Source of the DNA: Cheiracanthium punctorium
Lineage: Eukaryota; Arthropoda; Arachnida; Araneae; Cheiracanthiidae
Assembly (NCBI GenBank): GCA_038373885.1
Contig: JAWZYV010016554.1
Span: 1-64,000 of the forward strand
DNA length: 64,000 bases
Reading direction: 5' to 3'
Numbering within the stretch: position 1 is the stretch's first letter; each line of letters begins with the position of its first letter. The notes beneath the pieces are model-generated. The model worked only from the letters and a program-made list of their open reading frames with translations. It ran no database searches and was not told the DNA's origin. Below are positions 51,794 through 62,888 of the stretch, piece by piece. The translations under genes and the position numbers were made by a program.

Positions 51794-52181
51794 GTTGTTG
51801 TTGCTAATGCCGTCTGGCAACCGCGGGTCGGTGCCAGATCACCCATATAGGCAGGCGATGGGCGGAAGGGGTGGCTTCCATTTTAATGAGCCCCAGTGGG
51901 AGGAAGTCCGACTCAGCTCGGTGTTCCCTAATTTTGAACCAGTTCCAGAAAAGGGACCAACCCCCTGAAATCGGCACCCCCAGAGGTATCGTTTAACAAC
52001 TTGGAGGAGATTGGAGCCACGACGGATTTTACGTGCACCAGCTCCCATTAGCGCACACGGTTCCACAGCGGACGATCCGAAAGGGAGATGACCCTCCCAA
52101 GCCGACTGGCCAAGCCGGATGCTGCTTCACTGGCCGTATTCTTATGGGAACGGAGTTTAGCGCCCAGACCACAGCGGGACA
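51794..52181 (-). mobile_element. SINE-like retroposon, 388 bp, (AAC)n tail, 13-bp duplication
   Basis: Flanked by gaacattctcgtt at 51781-51793 and 52182-52194. The + strand begins (GTT)n, so the element lies on the minus strand with a 3' (AAC)n tail. The length of the duplication and the tail indicate target-primed retroposition. GC-balanced, no coding frame, and the 5' end (tgtcccgctgtggtctggg on the minus strand) has no obvious A/B boxes. Empty in copy A. Confidence 0.85.
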
Positions 52182-52226
52182 GAACATTCTCGTTCTCATC
52201 CTCAGTATTTCTCCCATAGACATGTG

Positions 52227-52411
52227 CAGTGGCGTAGCTAGAGCGGGGGTAATGAGGGGCACCTGTCCGCGGGCGCAGCACCAAAGGGGCGCCAAATTAT
52301 CTATAAAAAAATAGATTTTGCCAAACTTTGACCCCATTACATTTTGACAAATATGAGGGGGCGCAAAATTTTCAGTCGTCCCCAGGCACTGCAACCCTAG
52401 CTACGCTTCTG
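52227..52411 (+). mobile_element. G/C-tract MITE, 185 bp, perfect 8-bp duplication
   Basis: Ends cagtggcgtagctagagc and ctagctacgcttctg; gacatgtg at 52219-52226 and 52412-52419. Its interior (ggggcacctgtccgcggg, caaaggggcgccaaatt) differs from families A-E. Copy A lacks it. Confidence 0.92.
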
Positions 52412-52616
52412 GACATGTGCACAGAAGACTCTTAATTAGATTACTATGGACATGTGAGATGACTATTTGGATAGGGAAAAATGCCGAAACAGGTGTCATG
52501 GGACGTATGTGGTGTCAATTGCAGAGAGCTGGTTCTCCGACTCCCCCTTTTGTGTATCTGGCCACCGAGGGCGGAGCGCTCTTTATACATTCCCACTTCT
52601 TTCTTTTGACTGATGC

Positions 52617-52735
52617 AAATGAGAAAGGAATTTCTCACGAGAGGCTGGGCAAAGCGGATTAAATTGCTCTCTGGCGATTTGGCGTGCAGTCAGACTCCTT
52701 TGGCAAGAGTCGTTTCTCCCGCTGTTATACACTGC
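52617..52735 (+). repeat. Block repeated inverted at 59.67-59.79 kb
   Basis: atttctcacgagaggctggg, ggattaaattgctctctggc, gactcctttggcaagagtcg and gctgttatacactgca match the reverse complement of 59667-59785. It straddles the end of segmental copy B, so it marks a third related locus. Confidence 0.85.
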
Positions 52736-53995
52736 ACGCTAGGGGTTGCCGCCCGCACCGCAAGTTGATCCGCGAAAAACAGTAGAGCTTCCACATTCTT
52801 TTTCTGTTGCAGTATATTTACATACACTGCTATGGAATAGAAGTAAGGTGTTAGAGGGGGAGGGGGGTGGGTTTTTAAAAAGTACATATTTATTTATGCA
52901 ATAACAATAATGGAAAATTGGGAAATTCAACGTTTGAGCATGAAATTTTATCTCGCAGTTATTTACAGTTTTCTTGTTATCTTTTTATTTTTTCTTAATG
53001 TTTTACTTCTTTCTTGCCTTTGCCATTGGAAAAAAAAAAAAAAAAAAAAAAAAAGACAAAATGTCATTGACAATACAAGAAATTTCCAGATTTCACCGTT
53101 CATTTTTTTTTTTTTTTTCCTGTCTTTATACATAGACAATGTTTTGACTGAATTACAGTAAGTTGTATTTAAAACAAATAAGAAATCTTTTGCGGTTTAA
53201 AACAAAGTCAACAGTAAAAAAATTATCTAGAATTTGCTTTCTCATTTAATTTTAAGTTTTTAGCTATTTACCTTATTAATTTTTCACTGAAACAAAATGG
53301 TCCAAAGAAAGTCTTAAAAAATCGTTCTTGAATACGAATTAGTTTTTTCTTTCATTGAATTAGTAGTTTGTGCTTGATTAAAAGAATTTAGCATTTTATA
53401 AATATAGATTATATGTAAATGAACTTTACACAAAGTTTAACATTTACTTTCTTACCGTTACAAAGACGAGCGGTTATTATTCTTTGTTGTTACACACATT
53501 ATTGCTAGCCCATATTAATCTTTCAGTATCCTACAAGAATCAGTAATGCAATTTTCGTCCTCGCTTCAATCTGCATCCATGGGAACATATAGGTTTAAAC
53601 CCGAAGAGTTTATCTGCATCTATAATCCATATCTATTAATTGCTAAAACCCCGGACTAAACATTTAATAAAGAAGGGTTTTCTCTAATCGTATGTAAATT
53701 CATACAAAAGCCAAATGATGATTGCTTTTTAACTGTTCACTGTTTCTTTTTTATTTCCGTAACATATTACCTTCAAATCTTAAATTTTTTATTCATATTT
53801 AAATGCATGCATTTAAATATGAATAAAAATTTTAGATTTGTAATTTTAGACTGCAATTTTAAATGCATTAAAATATATATTTAGAACAATTAATCAACAA
53901 ATAAAATAAAAAAATATTAGGAAAAGAACATGGAATTTCTAACTCTACTGTTTTTCGCGGATCAACTTGCGGTGCGGTCGGCAACCCCTAGCATG
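52736..53995. mobile_element. Element with about 50-bp inverted ends, 1.26 kb
   Basis: Starts ctaggggttgccgcccgcac and continues gcaagttgatccgcgaaaaa, cagtagag. The right end is the reverse complement with one mismatch early on. The 59.67-kb copy of the flank (tatacactgcatgcatggg, minus strand) appears to be the empty site. Candidate duplication gcacgc/gcatgc around TAGGGGTTGCC...GGCAACCCCTA. The interior contains long A and T tracts (53030-53054, 53105-53118) but no frame. Confidence 0.8.
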
Positions 53996-54002
53996 CAGTC
54001 AT

Positions 54003-54755
54003 AGGCGTAAGCTGGGGGGGGGGCAAGGGGGGGGGGCAATTGCCCCTGCAGTTGTAAAAATTGCCCCCCTAGTCTAAAAAGTCAGGGGGCAAAGTTATGA
54101 TTTTGAACCCAAATCATGCATTTATAACCCAAATATACTATCAGATTAAAAAAAAAAAAAAAAAAAAATCCCCTGCAAAAATCAACAAAAGAATAGAGTC
54201 ACAGAAGCTTTTCAACCCAACAGGAACGATGGCAGATTCTACCAAATGGCCAAGTTTTATAATTTCTCAGGAAAGCAAAAATCAAGGGGCAGCGATTTTA
54301 AATTTGTCTGAAATCAATTGTTCAGCGTTAGAAAAAAGACCTGTTGCTGTAAATAGTGAGCAAAAAGAGGTCATTTTCACAGGCAATGTCGCAATTAGAG
54401 TTTATGTCATCCGGGGCAAACCATAATTAGTGTCGTGTGCATGGGCGCCCATAGTAATTTTCCTAGGGGGGGGGGGCAAACTTAAAAAAAAATTCTAAAG
54501 GGGAAAAATTTCAAACTTTTAACAAATTTAGTTCTGTTTTTGCCATTTGTTAACATAATGAGACATTAAATTAAAACTTTAGGGGGGCAAGTTCCCTACC
54601 TTGCCCCCCTTATGGGCGCCCATTTTCGTGTGCCCCCTCGCATGGAGCCGCGCCTCATCCCAAGAAACTATAACTGATTTTGGCGTTCACTTTAGAATGT
54701 CTCCCGGTGCTTGTCCCCGCTTGCCCCCCCTTTAGTTGCCGCCCTGTCAAAGGTT
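54003..54755. mobile_element. Decayed G/C-tract element hosting a family D MITE
   Basis: Starts ataggcgtaagctgggggg with G-tracts and cttgcccccc blocks; ends near ttgccccccctttagttgcc. The frame at 54097-54426 (KSPAKINKRIESQKLF and on) resembles the linker of hAT/TTF zinc-finger proteins only vaguely and I do not assign it. Confidence 0.4.
54440..54624 (+). mobile_element. MITE family D, 185 bp
   Basis: Starts catgggcgcccatagt, ends tatgggcgcccatt; flanks gtcgtgtg (54432-54439) and ttcgtgtg (54625-54632), 7 of 8. Confidence 0.9.
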
Positions 54756-55268
54756 GGGGCCAATTTCTCATTTATATTTTAATGAACCTAATTTTGGTGT
54801 TTGAAGGTCAGTAGCAGAGACACAACACATTTTTATGATCGGGCACAATTTACTTGACATGACAGACAACTAATTGCGAATTCAAATGCGACGCAGTTTA
54901 AGAGAACAAGAAACGGTCTTGATGAACAAGAAACGGTCTTATTTTATGATTTATATCTGCTGCCAGGGGCAACTAGGGGCACGTGCCCCAGACTTGGTAG
55001 GGGGCTCCAAAATAAGTTATGGCTCCATAGGAGGGGGAGCGTTCTAGTTGGTTCGTCGTGAGAGATGAACTCTAGTTGCAGTACTATCTAAGTCAGTATT
55101 TCAATACATTTAACCCTTTTAGATTTTCATGTTTTAGAAAAATATAGCAGCAAATCACCTCATTACTTCCTACTAACAGTGTTCCTCCCAGCAATACGGA
55201 GAAGCAACGTTCGACACAGAAGGGGAACCTTCACTGCTATTGTTTATAACGGTCTGCTGATGTGCATA

Positions 55269-55453
55269 CATGGGCGCCCATAGTAATTTTCCTAGAGGGG
55301 GGGGCAAATTAAAAAAAAATTCTAGAGGGGGGCAAATTTCAAACTTTTAACAAATTTAGTTCTGCTTTTGCCATTGTTAACATCATGAGACATAAACCTA
55401 AAACTTTAGGGGGGGGCAAGTTCCATACCTTGCCCCCCTTATGGGCGCCCATG
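55269..55453 (+). mobile_element. MITE family D, 185 bp, perfect 8-bp duplication
   Basis: Starts catgggcgcccatagt, ends tatgggcgcccatg; tgtgcata at 55261-55268 and 55454-55461. Reference copy for the family. Confidence 0.95.
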
Positions 55454-56022
55454 TGTGCATATAATTCTATTTTGTAACATTTCAAAAAAATCGTTTAAAA
55501 GTCTAGCTAAGATAATATCTCAGAATATTAGTTTTCTTTAGAGTATATGTACATTCACCTAATTTATATACCTCCCCCCCCCTTTTTTTTTTCGTGAATA
55601 CGTCTTCAACTCAATAACATGCATAATTTATCAGGGGTCAATCCAGGAATATTTTCCAGGGTCCCATTTTTGTAAAAAGTGCCTATTTTTGTGAATTTTA
55701 ATGCTTAATTTTGTGAATTTTCAAACCAAATTTTAATAAGTCACTTTTATTGTTAATTGATGAAACACATTAAAATGTAGGGTAAAATGCCAATGAAGGG
55801 CAGTTTTAATCGACTGTATTTTTGTGAAGGGGTTCCGTTAAAATCGATTGCAATTTTGTTAAAGGGCCACAAAACGAACCCCAATGTTTGTTTGTATCGA
55901 CGCCTGTCCCCCGCTTATGCCGAACTTTTGATTAATGAAGTCACGCTAAAAGTCGTTCCAGCTCTTCAAATTATTAAATATCTTTTTCCACATTATTTTT
56001 CTAAAAATATTTACAATATCAA

Positions 56023-56108
56023 CCGCCCCCCCCCCCAAATAAATAAATAAATAAATAAATAAAAATATATAAAAATAAAAATAAAATAAAATAAATAAAT
56101 AAAAATAA
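56023..56108. repeat. C-tract and (AAAT)n low complexity
   Basis: A C-tract at about 56023-56035 runs into irregular AAAT/AAAAT units. Confidence 0.85.
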
Positions 56109-56692
56109 CATACTGGACTCTCTTAAAAATTTAAACTTTTCTGTCCCAGTCAAGGAAAAACATGAACATTGAGCTTAGAATGCTGTAAATTTAGCAGGTC
56201 GCTAACATTAAAGAAAGTACCGCGGGAACAGAGGTTACAGAAAATAGAAAATGTGCAGTGCAATGAGTTTCATTGTAATGTATTTCAAACCCCGCAAGAA
56301 AAGCGGCTTTTTAACAAGGCATAAATTGATCGTTTTTCTGGACCTACAAACAAAACATAAGAACATGTCATCACTAAATGACCATTAAGATTCTGTGAAA
56401 AATTGGAGTGATTTAAATGTTGAACGCGGCCCTTTTATCTCCCGTTAACGCAAAAATCAGTCACATCTGTGTTCACTTAAATAGAATAGGACCAGTTTTT
56501 CCCGCAAGCATATGGACTTAAGTAGGCCCTTTTTATCTATTTTATTAATTATACTTATTGCACTATTTACTTGTTTGTTTTCAAGAGTTAAAAATAACTG
56601 TTCTCAAATTTCATCCGTTTTAGTACAGTATTTTTTCCATTGTTATAAAAGAAATATTTTATGATTTATAGTTTTTATAGTATATATATATC

Positions 56693-57095
56693 AGGTTGTA
56701 ACGAAAGTTTTCCGCCATATCTGCCTGAAATACTAACTTCTAACTCCTTAGATAACTGTTTTTGAACTTTCGGTACCAAACCTGCACAGTGTCACCTGAT
56801 ACAACAATAGTACTTAAAGCTGTACTCATAATTCGTTGATATTATGTAGCTGACTTTTTGCAACACAACTGGAAGTAAATGATGGTTCTAATCCTCTAGC
56901 TAGAGTGATAGTTCTATTTGAGACACCTTATACTTAATGATAACTATATTTTTTACAGATTTCACAACACAGTGTTATAAAGTAAACCTCTTTCTATCAA
57001 ATGCCAAAAATCGCTTGACAAAATATGAGCAAATATGCCAACGCGAACTGTGTGCTGACGATATTTGTGGTGGCGGGAAACTTTCGTTACAACCT
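56693..57095. mobile_element. MITE with 25-bp inverted ends in a TA microsatellite
   Basis: Ends aggttgtaacgaaagttt(t)ccgcca and the reverse complement, with one mismatch in 25. Both flanks are TA repeats (tatatatatatc on the left, aatatatatata on the right), so a TA duplication is plausible and a Tc1/mariner-type origin likely. Length about 403 bp. The open frame 56937-57230 crosses its right end and is spurious. Confidence 0.85.
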
Positions 57096-57259
57096 AATAT
57101 ATATATATATACTAGCTGCATGCCCGTTCTTCTCACGGTAGGAAACGAAAATTTTCCTTACATGTGTAATTTGAATTTATTCGTGGTGTGGAATCTTAAA
57201 AAAAAAATAAATAAAAAAAATAAAATTTAAAAAGCAAAATTATTTGACTCTTGACGTAA

Positions 57260-57840
57260 AGTTTGCGTCATGGCTACTAACCTGGCATCATTGCAGTATA
57301 ATGACTCAAAAACTACGTCAGTGTCATTCACTATCAAAAAAGTGAAAAGCTTAACGGTTTGCAGAGAACTCCTAGCTTTCAAAATGTCTTATTTCTACAT
57401 CATACTGTTGTTTAGGTTCAAGTTGTAGCATTAAATACCTAAGCCACTACATCAAATGGACAACCGTTTATTTGTTTCCGAACATGTACCATGTAAGGAA
57501 AGTATTGTAATCATGAAAACATTTGACTTCGAGATTTTGGTGTATTTACACGTTTTGAGGTCTTCTGAATTCATTTATGGTATTTTCAAGGGATGTTTTT
57601 AAAATAGCTGCGCAGCCACTCTTCATACGGGAAGAAGAGAATATTTTACTAAAATCATATCTGCATGTGACAAAACAGAATTTTATTTTTAAAAAAGTTC
57701 AAGTAATCTCCTCTGTTGAAATTACGGCGGGATATATTAACGTAAGTTAGAATTACTTTTCGTTTAGTTGGTTGTAAGACAACCGTTGAAAAAGGTTAAA
57801 CACTTTTAATTTCATGAAATATTTATTAGCGTGATATATT
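57260..57840. repeat. Dispersed repeats I and J
   Basis: The outer parts (tgtcattcactatcaaaaaa, tttctacatcatact, gggatatattaacg) match 6020-6530. The middle (about 57480-57595; tttccgaacatgtaccatgt, cgagattttggtgtatttac) is the reverse complement of 3355-3485 and appears to be an insertion of repeat J into repeat I. Confidence 0.6.
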
Positions 57841-57849
57841 GTGATTTAT

Positions 57850-59460
57850 TCATATTATCCTTACAAATCTATAATAAGACTACCTATTACGTACATTAAT
57901 ACTATCTATCTTTGCTTCTCCCTCTTCAAAGCTCGCTTAAAAGAAGCAGCTTAGATTATATGGCACCGATAGGATCTTTTGATTCTATGGCAATTCTTTG
58001 CAATTTACGCATTAACATAAAAATCATTTCACATAATCGTTGCCATTAAGGAAACTCGCCATATATATTTAATTTATGCAGAGTTTTATAAGATTGGCGT
58101 ATTTAGCACCGCAAAAAATTTCATCTCACCGTGGGGAGAAACTATCCAAGGCGTGCCACTTTAAATATCCATGTATCCAATTTAGCGATATCTTATATAT
58201 CCTCCATGGACCTGTCTCCTGAAAAACATCAAACTGTGTAATCTCGAGGAGCTATTTATTTCCGCTTTAATTGTGACAGGGCGTTAGAATTGCAGAGCTT
58301 ACAAATTTCGCGCATTTTTTTTTTTTTTAAATTTATGATGTCACTGTTTAACTGCCGTAAAGGATACCCCAGTTGGCTGAGGGAGTTAATTTCGATATTT
58401 TGCATAGTAGTTTTCAAACGGTATCATTAAAACTTTGCTTTATGTAGGACCACTATGGAGGAACGTAATTCAACGTTAAAATAAAGCTATACTCGCAGCA
58501 TGCATGATATGTTAGGCAACGCCCGCCCCATAATTAAATGCCAAAAATAAAAAAAGTAAATAGAAAAGTTTAATATATCGCGCTTTAAAACGAACTTTGT
58601 ACTTTTTAAAATGAACATTTTATGCTGTGTTAAGACATTTCAATTTTTAAATAAGCAACGGATTAAAATAACACTTCTAATAATAATAATCGTGAATTTC
58701 TTAGTTTATTTCTACAGTAAATTTTAATCAAAATATCATCTCCCTGTGTTGAAAAAAGAGCTGGAATAAATGATTTAAAATTGTGGCGTAATTTTTACGT
58801 ATCTTAAAGCAACTGACGTCATCGATCCTCACTTGCGAATTGAAAATACGGACGGTGCCCCATTAAAAATTTCTATGTGGATAGGTGGAAAAACCTTTTT
58901 TCTAATCCTTTTTGTTGCAACAACCCAACATAAATTCTCGTGCCATGATTGCAATGCAATGGCGTAAGCTTTCCGCGTTGATGCTATTAAATTCTAAATA
59001 TTAGGTTGCTTTCAAATTCGTAAAAAATCATCTAATTTACATAATTTTTTCATTTTCAAAGAGGGAGAAAAGAATGTTTCACGATTTGTCAAAGTATCAA
59101 AAAGTTATGACGGATAGAATTCAAGATGCGACAGTTTTAAAATTATTTTACGAAAAAATTAGCCAAAACAGATGCTTAGTAAAAAAATTCCTAAAAATTG
59201 GTAGAACATGTAACGTATGCAAAACAAACTGTTTTTAAAAGAAAATTTTCTCCTCTATCCGATGATACAAATGCCGTTTTGCTGCGAGCGTAATTTCTGC
59301 CGTTATTACGAATTAGGTGAGAAAAAATGCCGAAAATCGCATAAAACATAAAATTAAAAAAATTCTGGGTGGAATTTTGAAAAAATCGCTTCGAGCTGCA
59401 CAACTTCATGTATAGAACTTCCAGAGTAAATTTGGTGTTTCTAGGTGTAGCCCTTTGTCC
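57850..59460. other. AT-rich stretch, no feature recognised
   Basis: No repeat shared with the rest of the window and no recognisable frame. The minus frame at 59191-59478 has no domain. Confidence 0.4.
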
Positions 59461-59500
59461 GTAATGCCGCCGACACACACACAGACATCTTTTATAATAA

Positions 59501-59546
<46 letters not shown>

Positions 59547-59548
59547 AT

Positions 59549-59589
<41 letters not shown>

Positions 59590-59590
59590 A
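59501..59590. repeat. (AT)n and (GT)n microsatellite
   Basis: Two AT runs separated by aaacatta pass into a GT run. The 226-codon frame starting inside it is driven by the repeat. Confidence 0.95.
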
Positions 59591-59666
59591 CGGGCACGCA
59601 TATATGGACTTTCATTTACAATGACATTTGCCCCCCCAGTTTCGAAGCCCAAGTTACGCCCATGCA

Positions 59667-59785
59667 TGCAGTGTATAACAGCGGGAGAAACGACTCTTGC
59701 CAAAGGAGTCGGACTGCACGCCAAATCGCCAGAGAGCAATTTAATCCGCTCTGCCCAGCCTCTCGTGAATTTCTCACTCGCTTTT
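59667..59785 (-). repeat. Inverted copy of 52617-52735
   Basis: See the entry at 52617. Here the flank continues gcatgcatggg without the 1.26-kb element, giving a candidate empty site. Confidence 0.85.
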
Positions 59786-60199
59786 CTATGCACTGGGAGT
59801 AGGACCATAGGCGCCGACTTCATGGGGCTTGAAGGGGCTTCAGCCCCTCCAATATTTTTATTCAGGGGGCTGAGCCCCTTCAAAAACTTCACTCCAACTT
59901 TTTTTTTTGTGTCAAATCATATTTCTTCCTCCAAATCGGTTAAACTTAAGAATCCTAAAAATAGAGAATGTATCGCTAGCTTCTTCTGTCTCCCACTCCG
60001 CTTTTTCTTTCACAGGGATTCAGGAATAACGTTGGGCGCCTGTAATGCCGTAAGGCACGGATGTCAACCTTCTTTATCAAGAGCGCAAGCACAAACAAAT
60101 GACCATCAGATAGCTAGGCAAAAAGAAACGGGTGGTTTTCCCCACAAGAACCCTTCAGATTTTACACCGAGACACAATTGATGATGGAATGGACGATAT

Positions 60200-60560
60200 C
60201 GATATGACGTCATTTTTCCACCAACACGTGACCTTTCGGCTGTGTTGATGAGTGGCCCTGTAATCTGATTGGCTGAAGTGTATATTTTCCATCCACACGT
60301 GGCTGAAATAGCCTCGTCTCAGTATAAGTTTTAATATGTTAGCACTTTTTAATGGGAATCTTTGGAGAGATATCTTTTTGCAGTCATGTACAGGTTCCAG
60401 AGAGTTATTGAAACATTCGTAGGCAACACAATACAGAGGTATAATTATTATTTTTTTGATTTTGCGCTTATTACCAGGAGTCCAGCACATAAGCCTATGG
60501 AGAAATGGTTGCTTGTTTTCCACCGTCACGTGACTTTTATAGCCTCGAACCCAAGGAGGC
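60200..60560. promoter_or_regulatory. Promoter-like cluster: CRE, three CACGTG boxes, inverted CCAAT
   Basis: TGACGTCA at 60205-60212, CACGTG at 60225-60230, 60296-60301 and 60527-60532 (the last within the palindrome GTCACGTGAC, 60525-60534), and an inverted CCAAT (gattggct) near 60267. The boxes sit in related contexts: tttttccacc before the first, attttccatcc before the second, gttttccaccgt before the third, and atagcctcg after the second and third. The modules therefore look duplicated. No convincing reading frame follows. Confidence 0.35.
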
Positions 60561-61129
60561 GATATCCTCCATTGCTTTCTAGTAGGGAGAGGACTGCGTT
60601 TTTTTTAAGAGGGTCGTTCTCATGTAATGTAATCTTTCTTTTTTAAATCAGTATAGCAAAAGCTTTCACTTTTGTTCTATTGTGAGATACAGACTCTTCT
60701 GTAGACGTCTGACCATAAGGGAGATTTTCCCATTGTGCAAAACTGCAAACGATTGTGACATTCCCATTTCCCAGCAGTATTAAGTTTCGATGCTGAAAAT
60801 AAACCGTTTAAATGTGACTTAAAAACAATTCAAGGCAGAAAATTGATAGTCAAATTTAAGTTTGAAGATTTTAAATCATGAAGAACCTTGTGAGATAGAT
60901 GAAAAATTGATGTTTAATACAGTTTCGGATATAGACAGTATTCATTTCTTTATACGCTTTATCATAACTTTACCAATATCGAACGCTTAACGTTTCTGAT
61001 TTAGCTACAGTTAAGAGCTAAATAAAAAATGATTTCATAAAAATCTTCGAGCAGCACAACTTCTGGATTATATTTTATAATTGCTTGCTCTTATCTTCTC
61101 TCTTTACATATAAAACTCTATCCCCCATC

Positions 61130-61200
61130 AAGGGCGTAATCAGAGGTGGGGGGGAGGGCTACGCGGGACTTAGCTGTCTCCCAGCCCCCCTACGATTTTC
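61130..61200. mobile_element. Fragment of a G/C-tract MITE
   Basis: aagggcgtaatcagaggtgg with a G-tract, then a C-tract (about 61180-61190). Ends incomplete. Confidence 0.4.
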
Positions 61201-62008
61201 AAAAATTTTTGTTAGTTTACACATAAATACGAAAATTTAGAAACGAACATTTGAAAACCATGAAATCTTTAAGAAGACTCGTTGTTTTAGGCGAATTTCG
61301 GTTCATTATTTTGCTACTCTTGGCTGCATATGGTGCCAGTGGCGGTTCCAGAGGGGGGTCACAGTGGTCATGGGCCTAGATTAACCATCTCGCCAAGAAA
61401 GAAGGAAGAAAAAAAACGAGGGCCCAAGCCGAGCTTGGACAAGGCCCAAAATTCAGAGAGGCCTTGATCATGTGCATACATATCATATTGTGTTGCTGAA
61501 AGAGAATTCCTCTTTAGAAAACCATTAGTCTCTGACTAATTTACTTATTTTATAACAACACTAAAGTATGCACACAATATTCTGACTATGTGCTCAGTCG
61601 TTGTTCCTTGGCAGAAAAATATGCAGCCGTTTTGTAAATATGTGCATTCATCCATATTCATCCATACATAGAGGGCAAAGGAAAGGGGAGTCACAGCGAG
61701 CATGATTAACGTAAGGGTGAATGGGGTAGTTGCCTCGAACCCACAATGAAAGAAAACGATCTAAATCAAAAAATGGTTTTAGAAAAATGTGTGAATTGGG
61801 CGTGTGATACATATACTCGTATTCGACCCCCACCTCCACCCCACACTTGCAAATAGCCTCCCTCTTCTGTAAAAGCACTCTATGAAGCACCTATGTTTGT
61901 AAATTATTATTTATGGAATATCAAACTAGCGTAACTGCTACAAAACCATAAAAATTATAGAGGAGGAAGGAGGGGGCTGTCATGGGGAAAGAGGGACTAC
62001 ACCTAAAC

Positions 62009-62070
62009 AGGGCCGGATTACCCATTAGGCTGAGTAGGCTTTCACCTGTGGGCTCCTACCATTTTAGAGG
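62009..62070 (+). mobile_element. hAT terminus (CAGGGCCGGATTA)
   Basis: cagggccggattacccatta closely resembles the left end of the hAT at 30219-30968. The right end was not found, so the extent is unknown; the MITE at 62152-62581 may be nested in it. Confidence 0.55.
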
Positions 62071-62151
62071 CCTGCGTTAAAATTTAGAATAAAAAAAATA
62101 TAATCAAACATTATTAAAGCTATTTTAGTGTTAATATTTATACAGTATATG

Positions 62152-62581
62152 CATAGGCGCACCCACGGGGGGGCTATGGGGGGATCAAGCCCCCCTAAAG
62201 GTGGAAAGTTTGAAGTGAAAAACTTAAAAAAATGAAAATTGTCACTAATGAATTATTACTACTATTATTATTTATTGTCTTCAAATTATTTCTAAAGTAT
62301 TTTTTACCTAAAAAGATGTCAGTTTTTAAATAAATACTTACAGAGAGTTTATGAAACACTGTTAAAGTCAGTTACAATATCACTGAAAAGATCAGATCAT
62401 TATTTATGACTCTATAATGAGTTTTTGCTTGTGGGCTTGTGTTGTATGGGCAAATCAAGTGGTACAGAATATTTTGACGTTATAAGAGGGTTGTAACTAT
62501 TATCGATCTCACTATAACCGAGTTCAGCAGTATTTTCAGCTCAGCCCCCCCCCCTAAACTAAAATCCTGGGTGCGCCACTG
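62152..62581 (+). mobile_element. G/C-tract MITE, 430 bp, perfect 8-bp duplication
   Basis: Ends cataggcgcacccacggg and ctgggtgcgccactg; agtatatg at 62144-62151 and 62582-62589. G-tracts then a C-tract inside the left end, a C-tract (62544-62554) inside the right end. Confidence 0.94.
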
Positions 62582-62888
62582 AGTATATGTATATGTAACT
62601 CTGAGAAAATAATTCTGATTCATTATTGACTTCGTACATAAGAAACACTTTTTGTCATTGTACACTTCTTAATTGAAATTTGAATGAATATGTGCTAGAA
62701 AGTTTGAAGCTGACTATTTAGCTTGAATTTTTATGTGCACATTTCAGTGATACCTTGCATTAGATGGATGTATATTTTGCAAATTCAATAAGGAGAACTT
62801 TTAGCACTATGTTTACACGAACGGGCTATGGTAATCATAAGAAGGCTTATAAACAAAATACCCTTCGTACCCCAGTCATCACAATCAT

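Larger units (their letters stand above)
47680..52640 (+). repeat. Segmental duplication, copy B
   Basis: Paralogue of 39195-46500 (see landmarks there). Copy B carries its own insertions: hAT MITE 47738-48459, MITE 49030-49281, Kolobok-like 49574-50814, MITE 51090-51247, SINE-like 51794-52181 and MITE 52227-52411. At most of these points copy A preserves the empty site. Confidence 0.85.

Noticed and set aside
59501..60181. 226-codon frame on the + strand
   Set aside because: It starts in AT/GT microsatellite, then crosses an inverted duplicate block and a G/C-tract repeat; no protein-like composition.
60155..60646. Opposite-strand frames of 124 and 94 codons
   Set aside because: Mutually antisense, no domain, and no conserved start or splice context despite the nearby promoter-like motifs.
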